A stretch of DNA of 64,000 nt from Isoetes taiwanensis (taxonomy: Eukaryota > Streptophyta > Lycopodiopsida > Isoetales > Isoetaceae). This document shows, one piece after another, positions 28,098-35,850 of the stretch; the first letter of the stretch is position 1; each line of letters starts with the position of its first letter. Under the pieces are notes generated by a model that saw nothing but the letters and a program-made list of their open reading frames with translations, did not search any database and was not told the origin of the DNA. Location of the stretch: contig JAJEKV010000002.1 of assembly GCA_021234155.1 (NCBI GenBank), positions 28,262,262 to 28,326,261 of the forward strand, given 5' to 3'. A program made the translations under genes and the position numbers.

Positions 28098-29617
28098 CTG
28101 CAGTCCGAACTTTTGGAGAAAACATGGTATTTTGACAGTCCAGCACATGATGGGTCGGAATCTAGTGAAGATGGAGCAGAGGAGATTGCACATCCGACCC
28201 CTGGAACCCCTGTGACCAAGCTTTCAGCAGATGCAGCCGGGTTGAGCATTAATGCTCCAATTAAGACCTTCCGGGTTGAAGCAGCCGAGAGTTCTAGTGT
28301 GGCTGATCCGGACTCCCCACTGCGCCAAATGCAGATTCATCTTATACCTGATAGCCCAGGAATCCAGCAGGCCAGGGTTAGAACCGTCCTCACCTTAGAA
28401 GCTGATTTTGTGCTCAATCCTGATTTCTTGCAGAAAGTTGAAGACTTGCACACCATGTTCCTGTCTGCCAAGAAAAGAAAAGTAAAATCTTGCAGGTCAG
28501 AACTTCCTGAATCTTTGTCATATTCCTGTGTCTGGCCACTGCACCTGAAGAGCCCCCTGTGGTCTTGGGGATCATCTCGGATGGGTGAGTTTGTGATAAG
28601 CAAGGCAGATGCAGCAGCATTCGAGCACCCGGGTACTGACAATCCAGAGAAAGTGGGAGCTTCTTGGGTGAACGAGGAGTCGGTCGGGTCATATTTTATG
28701 TAAGTTTACTGTTCATTTGGCTGCCCTTTTTTTTGTGTTTGCAGGGCTGATTGTCCCCAAAACCCAGGATTATTTCTCACTTCATACCCGTGGAGTCTCG
28801 TAAGTACCTGCTCTGTTCGGCCTATATTTGAGGCATGTCGATACCTTATGGAAGAAACTGCTTCCTCCCAAACCGAGCTCAGAACTGCTCTTCTACTGGC
28901 TGCCAGTATGTGCCAAGTAAGTCAAGGAATTTAAATTTTCTGTTTTAAATGTGAACTTGAACTTATTTCTTGCATTATTGCTGAAGTTGCCATTGGAGTT
29001 TGTTTATCTACTGTGGAGATGTAGACATTTGCAATTGTATCGGAACAAGCTGCCCCAGTTTGCTTCACTTCGACTCACTTCGAAACTGGCATTCTGCTGG
29101 AGTCTATGGCCATTTGGCAGAGTAAGGCATCAATTATGTGTTGCTTTTTGTAATCTAATTATAGGTCCATACAGCAGGCTGATAGTCTAAGGCTGTGCTG
29201 TCAAACAACAGGTTCATACACCAGGTTCATGGCTTCTGGGGGCCTGATTTTCCTGACTGGCTCTCACTACCAGTAGTTGAAATGCGCAATCTTGAACAGG
29301 ATAATGGTTCAGATTGTGGCATATTCACAATTCTTTGTGCACGCAGATTCATTGAGGACTTCATTGTGAATGACTGCACAAGGGAAGCTCGTGAGGTAAG
29401 CATTTGTGTAGAATTGACTTCATTGAAACATTGAATTGTGATTCTTGAATTGTCTTGAATTGTGCAGGTCAGTCCGGAATGGTTCAGCAAAGTGCAGGTT
29501 GCAAATTGCAGGCAGACCTACAGTGTTGTTTTGGGCAAATTGCAGGAGACCTTGGTAGGAACAAAGAATGCAGCTAGATGCAATGCCAAGAAAGGCAAGG
29601 GAAGGCTCAAGAAGTAG
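28098..29617 (+). pseudogene. Ulp1/C48-type cysteine protease fragment (multi-exon, TE-associated)
   Basis: Right after the satellite edge an open frame runs to about 28699, rich in Ser/Glu/Asp and unlike satellite sequence. It can be spliced (GTAAGT at 28700, TTTGCAG ending 28744) to an exon ending near 28916 (donor GTAAGTC). The last recognisable exon, about 29200-29394, encodes DFPDWLSLPVVEM then QDNGSDCGIF, which matches the C-terminal Gln...Asp-Cys-Gly active-site block of Ulp1/SENP SUMO proteases. A final intron (about 29395-29467) leads to a Lys/Arg-rich tail with a TAG at 29615-29617. The His-Trp and Asp parts of the triad are not evident upstream, and the middle splice structure is unclear, so this is probably a truncated or decayed copy. 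Ulp1 domains are commonly carried by plant MULE and CACTA transposons, which fits the neighbourhood. The 5' end is lost at or replaced by the satellite junction. Confidence 0.6.
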
Positions 29618-29760
29618 GCAACTTTTTTATAACTCAAAGTTTTTTATAACTGAAACTTTTTTATAACTCAAAGTTTTTTGGTAAACAGAAAGATGATACT
29701 TTTTATATCAGAAAACTGAAACTTCTTTATAACAGAAAGATCTATACATGTGCATCTCGG

Positions 29761-30114
29761 TCAGCCTATGATGGTGTGCCTGGGAAAGGCATAACCAATG
29801 TAGCCTGCCGAGTCCTCCGAGTCATCATCGGAGGACACATCACTCACAACGTGAATGATCTTCAATTTCTTTGCTTCTGGCTCTCTGCTGGTGCTGGCTA
29901 CATCAGTGGAGAGTGATGGTGCTGCTGCTGCTGCCTTCATCTGCTTTCCCTTCATCTGCTTTCCCTTTCCCTTGCATCTCCCCTGCTTCCTCCTCACTGG
30001 TCCTGGCTTCGCCACCGAAGACCTGCGCCTTGAACTGGCGGGCCTGCCTCCTGCACAGGAGGCCAAATCCTTCAACATCCGGCTGATTCTACATCGGCTT
30101 CGGGTGATCGCCAT
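29761..30114 (-). CDS. Small basic/acidic bipartite hypothetical protein, TE-associated
   Basis: A 117-codon frame from ATG at 30114 to TGA at 29761. The N-terminal ~60 residues are strongly basic (SSRRRSSVAKPGPVRRKQGR, then GKGKQMKGKQMK), typical of a nuclear localisation or nucleic-acid-binding segment. An alanine run follows, and the C-terminus is acidic (VSSDDDSEDS). No known domain is recognised. It is convergent with the Ulp1-like fragment, whose stop lies 144 bp away. Intact small frames beside a Ulp1 fragment and near a MULE transposase suggest an accessory gene of a transposable element, but it may be a chance frame: the opposite strand is also open over much of the length because of low-complexity sequence. 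Confidence 0.35.
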   Translation of the reverse strand: MAITRSRCRISRMLKDLASCAGGRPASSRRRSSVAKPGPVRRKQGRCKGKGKQMKGKQMKAAAAAPSLSTDVASTSREPEAKKLKIIHVVSDVSSDDDSEDSAGYIGYAFPRHTIIG

Positions 30115-30130
30115 GTCTACCTTTGTCTCC

Positions 30131-30660
30131 TGACAGTAGATCGATCGATCGGGATAGTGCTAACCATTTAACCTAAAATTTTTGTATGCAATCCACGCAC
30201 GTTTTTAACCACGTGTTGATTAAATCATTAACCAACCATTGAATATTAACCACATTAACCATCCATTTAACCAACCATTGAATATCAACAATTGAATATT
30301 AACTATTAACCATTTAACCAACCATTGAATATTAACCATCAACCATTGAATATTAACCATTAATAGAAGCAAAGGGCAAAAGTATGCTAGTGGGTATCAA
30401 AAAAACGCGGCCCCAGCACTTAGATCAGCACCCTGGATGTACTATTCTATCATAGTATTCCACTTGTTATTAATTGGAGTTGTTACATATTTCTATTGAT
30501 TACCTAATTACCATGTGCTAGTACCCACCTTAAACAAGTGGCCATATGGGGTGCTATATATGTCTTTGCCATCCTTTGCTTTTGATACCCACCAGCATAC
30601 TTTTGCCCCAAAGTATATCACTAACACTAAAAAAAAACATTAAATCTCTAAACACACGCT
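30131..30660. repeat. AT-rich intergenic stretch with AACCATTGAATATTAACC repeats
   Basis: From about 30200 to 30365 a degenerate unit (CCAACCATTGAATATTAACC and variants) is repeated irregularly. The same words reappear at 34815-34915 and 35180-35235. The remainder to 30660 is unique AT-rich DNA with no gene recognised. Confidence 0.7.
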
Positions 30661-30675
30661 AAACAAACTGTGCCC

Positions 30676-32131
30676 ATGTGGCCTTGGGTTAATGTGGCCA
30701 TAGGGTTTTAATGTGGCCAAAGGGTTGTTGTGGCCATAGGGTTGTTGTGGCCATAGGGTTAATGTGGCCTTGGGTTAATGTGGCCATAGGGTTTATGTGG
30801 CCTTGGGTTAATGTGGCCATAGGGTTTATGTGGCTTTGGGTTAATGTGGCCATAGGGTTAATGTGGCCAAAGGGTTGTTGTGGCCTTGGGTTAGTGTGGC
30901 CATAGGGTTAATGTAGCCATAGGGTTAATGTGGCCTTGGGTTAATGTGGCCATAGGGTTTATGTGGCCTTGGGTTAATGTGGCCATAGGGTTAATGTGGC
31001 CAAAGGGTTGTTGTGGCCTTGGGTTAGTGTGGCCATAGGGGTTAATGTGGCCATAGGGTTAATGTGGCCATGGGTTAATGTGGCCATAGGGTTAATGTGG
31101 CCAAAGGATTGTTGTGGCCTTGAGTTAGTGTGGCCAAAGGGTTAATGTGGCCAAAGGGTTGTTTTGGCCTTGGGTTAGTGTGGCCATAGGGTTGATGTGG
31201 CCATAGGGTTGATGTGGCCATGGGTTAATGTGGCCTTGGGTTAATGTGGCCATAGGGTTAATGATGCCAAAGGGTTGTTGTGGCCTTGGGTTAGTGTGGC
31301 CAAAGGGTTAATGTGGCCATAGGGTTAATGTGGCCAAAGGGTTGTTGTGGCCTTGGGTTAGTGTGTGGCCAAAGGGTTAATGTGGCCATAGGGTTAATGT
31401 GCCCATGGGTTAATGTGGCCTTGGGTTAATGTGGCCATAGGGTTAATGTGGCCAAAGGGTTGTTGTGGCCTTGGGTTAGTGTGGCCAAAGGGTTGATGTG
31501 GCCATAGGGTTGATGTGGCCTTGGGTTAGTGTGGCCAAAGGGTTGATGTGGCCATAGGGTTGATGTGGCCATGGGTTAATGTGGCCATAGGGTTAATGAT
31601 GCCAAAGGGTTGTTGTGGCCTTGGGTTAGTGTGGCCAAAGGGGTTAATGTGTGCCATAGGGTTAATGTGGCCAAAGGGTTGTTGTGGCCTTGGGTTAGTG
31701 TGGCCAAAGGGTTAATGTGGCCATAGGGTTAATGTGCCCATGGGTTAATGTGGCCTTGGGTTAGTGTGGCCAAAGGGTTAATGTGGCCTTGGGTTAATGT
31801 GGCCAAAGGGTTGTTGTGGCCTTGGGTTAGTGTGGCGGGTCAAAGCATGGAGCTGGGGGGCATTTTTGCGCCAGCCAAGCACCCCCTAAGCACCTAATGC
31901 GGGAAATTTTACTTATTTTTATCTTTTTTTCTATAACTCCAGAAGAAATTTGAAATTTTGTATTCCAAGGCGTAATATGAATGCGTTTCAGGGAAAAATA
32001 TCAAAAAAATAAAAGAAAAATATTTTTAAAAATACAAAGAAAATAGCTCCGGAAAGCACCCCCTAAGCACCATGACCTCCATGCTTTGACCCTGGCCAAA
32101 GGGTTGTTGTGGCCTTGGGTAGGTGTGGCCT
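30676..32131. repeat. 16-17-bp minisatellite, AATGTGGCCATAGGGTT family
   Basis: More than 70 head-to-tail units of 16-17 bp in three main spellings: AATGTGGCCATAGGGTT, TTGTGGCCAAAGGGTTG and AATGTGGCCTTGGGTT. The spellings alternate in longer composite patterns, such as CCAAAGGGTTGTTGTGGCC followed by TTGGGTTAGTGTGGCC, so a higher-order unit exists. A MITE at 31837-32092 splits the array. The open frame readable through part of it (about 30711-30905) is a consequence of the repeat and not a gene. The reverse complement of the core (GGCCACATTAACC) recurs up to 39.1 kb, including inside the neighbouring transposase intron. Confidence 0.95.
31837..32092. mobile_element. 256-bp MITE inserted in the minisatellite, 16-bp TIRs, 4-bp TSD
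   Basis: The element begins GGGTCAAAGCATGGAG and ends CTCCATGCTTTGACCC, a perfect 16-bp terminal inverted repeat. It is flanked by TGGC at 31833-31836 and 32093-32096; removing the element and one TGGC restores a normal minisatellite unit (TTAGTGTGGCCAAAGGG). Inside each end lies AGCACCCCCTAAGCACC in direct rather than inverted orientation. The centre is A/T-rich with no coding capacity. The 4-bp duplication does not match TA, TTAA or the usual 3-bp PIF or 8-bp hAT sites, so the superfamily is left open. Confidence 0.85.
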
Positions 32132-32273
32132 TGGTAAATTTTGACAATTCTAAATTTTGACTTGTTCTATCTTAAAATAGTATGGAACATTCAATTACCC
32201 TAATGTGGATCAAATTGAGATGGAACCCTTTTTTTTCCCCACTTTATTCAATGGTTGAGAGTAAGATAAAAAA

Positions 32274-32453
32274 GGGAAATTTACCAGAATACACTTAATT
32301 TTTCTGATATTTCCCTAAATACCCTTCATATTTTCAAAATTCCCAAAATGCCCTTGGGTCCCAAGAAAAGGAAGGGCATTTTGGGAATTTTGAAAACATA
32401 AAGTTGTTTCTGGGAAATATCAGAAAAATTAAGGGTATTCTGGTTAATTTCCC
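32274..32453. mobile_element. 180-bp foldback MITE with 9-bp TSD (Mutator-type)
   Basis: Two arms of about 80 bp are near-perfect inverted repeats, both starting at the outer edge with GGGAAATT and running through TGATATTTCCC and CAAAATGCCCTT, separated by a short centre (GGGTCCCAAGAAAAGG). Flanks are GATAAAAAA at 32265-32273 and again at 32454-32462, a 9-bp target-site duplication. Long TIRs plus a 9-bp TSD are the signature of Mutator-like MITEs. There is no coding capacity; the element can form a long hairpin and could be a small-RNA source. Confidence 0.85.
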
Positions 32454-32520
32454 GATAAAAAAAGTTTGTGCTGAGATTGGCAAAATTGAATTACCAATAT
32501 GATTCATAAATGGTCCACTA

Positions 32521-32630
32521 AGAATATTGGACCATGGTCTACTTTCTAATTACGAGTCTAATGACCCTCTCACATAAGAATATTGAACCATGGTCTACTT
32601 TTTAATTACGAGTCTAATGAATCATGGTCT
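32521..32630. repeat. ~56-bp tandem duplication
   Basis: AGAATATTG, then ACCATGGTCTACTTT, then TAATTACGAGTCTAATGA occurs at 32521-32576 and again from 32577. The two copies differ by a few bases. No function is apparent. Confidence 0.75.
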
Positions 32631-32833
32631 TTTTTTGGGGCAGTGAGTGTACCTTGGTAATGATATTTAGGATTATATGGGATAATAATAAATAAATTCG
32701 GTGTACGAAATAATGATTTTTAGGATTATATGGGATAATAATAAATAAATTGGGTGTACGAAATAATTTCTGGGCAAATTCGTATTAATTCGCATATTCG
32801 TATTAATTTCTAGGCAAATTCGTATTAATTCGC

Positions 32834-32843
32834 CTATATAAGC
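32834..32843 (+). promoter_or_regulatory. TATA box of micro-gene copy 1
   Basis: CTATATAAGC lies 68-77 bp upstream of the ATG at 32911, with a pyrimidine-rich leader (TTTCATTCATCCCC) between. The same TATA-leader-ATG arrangement is kept in copy 2, with TATA at 33667-33676, which supports a real core promoter. Confidence 0.6.
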
Positions 32844-32910
32844 TTTGCATGCCCGCGAAAGTTTCATTCATCCCCAATTTTTTATCCTCTGCCCTCTGCC
32901 CTGCCCAAAC

Positions 32911-33314
32911 ATGAAGAGATCCGCCGCTGCCGCTGTTGCATTAGGAGAAGAACCCGAGGTCTCTTCTAAAAGACCTCGGACAGAGTCTCGGGTGGAATTC
33001 CCATCCCTGGCTGAGGTTTTTGCCAGCCTTGTTGATACGTCCTCATCCTCTTCATCCTATGACAACCCAGGAATTCTTCACAGCCCAACTTGAGGGCGGG
33101 ATTGGACCTGAAGACAACGTCTGGTCTTCGTCGGAGGAAGCAGAGGAAGATGAAGAGGATGCAGAGGATGAAGAGGTGGATTTCGAGGAATTTCTCCAGT
33201 GGCTGAAAGGTAGTTTTTAAGTTTGTTTGAATTTTGTTTGTTTACATTTCAATTTTCTAATCGTTTTGTGACTTGTGACTTGTAGATGCTTCAAACGAGG
33301 AAGAAGAAGGGTGA
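32911..33314 (+). pseudogene. Two-exon acidic micro-protein gene, copy 1 (one frameshift)
   Basis: Exon 1 (32911-33209) starts MKRSAAAAVALGEEPEV, continues with a basic patch (SSKRPR) and a serine run, then, after a +1 shift near 33070, with a strongly acidic stretch (EEAEEDEEDAEDEEVDFEEF). A GTAGTT donor at 33210 and a TTGTAG acceptor ending 33285 join in frame (phase 1) to exon 2, which encodes a short acidic tail and TGA at 33312-33314. As written the first frame stops early because of one extra G at CCAGGAATTC; copy 2 lacks that G. The predicted product would be about 110 residues: a nuclear-signal-like basic patch plus an acidic tail. No family is recognised. Neighbouring Ulp1 and MULE sequences suggest a TE accessory gene. 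Whether the frameshift is biological or a consensus error cannot be decided here. Confidence 0.45.
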
Positions 33315-33742
33315 AACCTTGGGCCTCTTTTTTTTTTTTTTTGTACATGCTGGGCTCCCTTTTTTTTCTTGTACATGCAGGCCTCCGGGCTTTTTTGAAC
33401 CCTTTTTTTTTTTGTTGAGAAGCCTTCGGGCTCTGATTTCAAGCCTCCGGGCTGTACTAAATTGTGAAAGGCCTTCGGCATTTAAATGTAAAGCCCTCTG
33501 GGCAAATTTTCTGAATTACAGACTCTACATTTTTGAATACAGACTGATTTTTAGGATTATATGGGATAATAATAAATAAATTGGGTGTACGAAATAATTT
33601 TTGGGCAAATTCGTATTAATTCGCATATTAAAGATTAATTTACGGGCAAATTCAGATTAATTAAGCCTATATAAGCTTTGCATGCCCATGAAAGTTTCAT
33701 TCATCCCCAATTTTTATCCTCGCCCTGCCTTACTGCCCAAAC

Positions 33743-34153
33743 ATGAAGAGATCATGCATTTGCCAATAAGCTGTTGCATTAGGAGAAGAACCCGAGGTCT
33801 CTTCTAAAAGACCTCGGACAGAGTCTCGGGTGGAATTCCCATCCCTGGCTGAGGTTTTTGCCAGCCTTGTTGATACGTCCTCATCCTCTTCATCCTATGA
33901 CAACCCAGAATTCTTCACGGCCCCAACTTGAGGGGCTGGATTGGACCCGAAGACAACGTCGGTCTTCGTCGGAGGAAGCGAGAGGAAGATGAAGAGGATC
34001 AGAGGATGAAGAGGTGGATTTCGAGGAATTTCTCCGATGGGTTGAAAGGTAGTTTTTAAGTTTGTTTGAATTTTGTTTGTTTACATTTCAATTTTCTAAT
34101 CGTTTTGTGACTTGTGACTTGTAGATGCTTCAAGCGAGGAAGAAGAAGGGTGA
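33743..34153 (+). pseudogene. Two-exon acidic micro-protein gene, copy 2 (several frameshifts)
   Basis: This is the duplicate of the gene at 32911, with exon 1 from ATG 33743 to 34048, intron 34049-34124 and exon 2 to TGA 34151-34153. It lacks the extra G of copy 1 but has its own lesions: scrambled alanine codons directly after the start including a stop, an extra C at GGCCCCAAC, and further length differences near 33960-34040. Splice sites, TATA box and 3' T-rich region are preserved. The lesions of the two copies do not coincide, which implies a common intact ancestor. Confidence 0.45.
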
Positions 34154-34917
34154 AACCTTGGGCCTCTTTTTTTTTTTTTTTTTTTTCTTGTAACATCTTT
34201 GGGCTCCCTTTTTTTTTTTTTGTACATGCAGGCCTCAGGGCTTTTTGAACCCTTTTTTTTTTTGAGAAGCCTTGGGACTCTCGATTTCAAGCCTCATTAC
34301 TGTACTAAATTAATGAAAGGCCTTGGCATTTAAATGTAAAAGCCCTCCGGGCAAATTTTCTGAATTCTGGACTCTACATTTTTGAATCTGGTGAATTTGG
34401 TTCTGCTTCACTAAAAATGTTGTAAACGTTTTGCCTTTGTAAAGTGCAATTCCGCGAGGTTTTTAGGATTCACTAACCCATTTTGCATTACCTGCGGGTT
34501 TAGGGTTCCACGAAATAATGAATTACTACTTTTAGTTTAAGTGTCTGCCACGCGTCGATGTATTCAAGCCTCCGGGCTCAACGAAATTGTGAAAGGCCTT
34601 CGGCATTTAAATGTGAAGCCCTCTGGGCAAATTTTTTGAAATACAGACTCAAAATTTTTGAACACAGACTCAATTTGGTTCCTGCTTTACTAAAAATGTT
34701 GTAAACGTTCATAACTGTAAATGCAATTCCGCGGGGTTTTTAGGATTCACCGGTCTTTGGTGCTAGTCTTTGTGGCGGTCTTTGGTCTTTGGTCTTTGGT
34801 GCTATGTGCTCCCCATTGAACCAACCATTGAATATCAACCATTGAAAACACTAATCATTAACCAACCATTGAATATCAACCATTGAACACTAATCAATAA
34901 CCAACCATTGAATATTA

Positions 34918-35120
34918 AATGTGGCCAAGACTTCATGTGGCCACATTAACCCAATTTGGTTAATGTGCCCAAGACTTCATGTGGCCACATTAACCCAATT
35001 TGGTTAATGTGACCAAGACTTCATGTGGCCACATTAACCCAATTTGGTTAATGTGGCCAAGAGTTCATGTGGCCACATTAACCAAAATTGGTTAATGTGG
35101 CCAAGGGTTCATGTGGCCAC
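34918..35120. repeat. 44-bp tandem repeat containing the palindrome TTAATGTGGCCACATTAA
   Basis: Units start at 34919, 34963, 35007, 35051 and 35095, exactly 44 bp apart. Each contains GTGGCCAAGACTTCATGTGG followed by CCACATTAACCCAATTTGG, so the GGTTAATGTGGCC word appears in both orientations. It is the inverted relative of the 30.7-32.1-kb minisatellite. Confidence 0.9.
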
Positions 35121-35139
35121 ATAAGTTTATAAAAGACAC

Positions 35140-35422
35140 GAGTTTGTTTGGCCACAACCTTCACTCTTGGTTAACTATTAACCATTTGACCAACCATTGA
35201 ATATTAACCATTAACCATTGGATATTAACCATTACTGGAAGCAAAGTATACCAGAAAGTTAACAGGTAATATACCAAAACTATATGAGGAAACAGGATGA
35301 ATGAAGAAGAGCCATGGCTTCATGTTTTATAAAGGAGCGTGGGTGGAGTCATGTCACTATTGAATGCAACATTATTTGATAGCGACTGCCACCCACCCAC
35401 AATATTACTTTTACCTAAACAT
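35140..35422. other. Spacer with copies of local repeats; no gene seen
   Basis: GTTTGGCCACAACCTTCACT at about 35148 recurs at about 35778, roughly 630 bp away. AACCATTGAATATTAACC words recur at 35180-35235. The rest (35236-35422) is unique and non-coding by inspection. Confidence 0.6.
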
Positions 35423-35423
35423 A

Positions 35424-35845
35424 ATGTGGCCACATTAACCAACATGGGTAAATGTGGCCATGGGCTTAATGTGGCCACATTAACCAAAATGGTTTAATGT
35501 GGCCATGGGTTAATGTGGCCTCCAGTTAATATGGCCATATTAACCAACATGGGTAAATGTGGCCAGGGGCTTAATGTGGCCATGGGCTTAATGTGGCCAC
35601 ATTAACCAAAATGGTTTAATGTGGCCATGGGTTGATGTGGCCTCCTGTTAATATGGGTTAATGTGGCCATTCATGGTTAACGTAAATCATGGTAAATCTT
35701 GGTAACGTAAATCATGGTAAATCATGGTAAATCTAGGTAAATCATGGTAACGTAAATCTTTGAACAAAATGAGTTTATTTGGCCACAACCTTCACTCTTG
35801 AAGGTGCCCTTCACTCTTGAAGGTGCCCTTCACACTCTCGCGAAA
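35424..35845. repeat. Second GTGGCCACATTAACC array plus short tandem repeats at the transposase 3' end
   Basis: From 35424 to 35655, units built from AATGTGGCCACATTAACCA and AATGTGGCCATGGGTT alternate orientation. From about 35660 to 35762, AATCATGGT and GTAAATC words repeat (about 9 bp). From 35785 to 35835 an 18-bp CTTCACTCTTGAAGGTGC unit repeats. These arrays end just before the transposase stop codon at 35851. Confidence 0.85.
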
Positions 35846-35850
35846 ACACA

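Larger units (their letters stand above)
32671..34800. repeat. Segmental tandem duplication (~0.83-kb unit) carrying a micro-gene, two full units and one partial
   Basis: The block TTATATGGGATAATAATAAA through promoter, two-exon micro-gene and T-rich 3' region is present twice. Equivalent landmarks are spaced 832-839 bp apart: TATA boxes at 32834 and 33667, start codons at 32911 and 33743, second exons at 33286 and 34125. A third, 3'-end-only copy lies at about 34566-34750 (CAAGCCTCCGGGCT to AAAATGTTGTAAACG). A short TTTGGTC-type repeat follows at 34754-34805. As in the satellite, differences between units cluster in C/G-rich spots, for example the codons just after the start. Confidence 0.85.

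Noticed and set aside
30676-32131. True telomeric repeat
   Set aside because: The core resembles TTTAGGG only in part; units are 16-17 bp with a constant TGTGGCC and no uninterrupted TTTAGGG run.
30676-32131. CRISPR-like array
   Set aside because: Units are contiguous with no unique spacers, and the window is plant nuclear DNA.
33286-33579. 97-codon frame running through the T-rich 3' region of micro-gene copy 1
   Set aside because: It is made of poly-Phe from T runs and does not persist in the duplicate copy.
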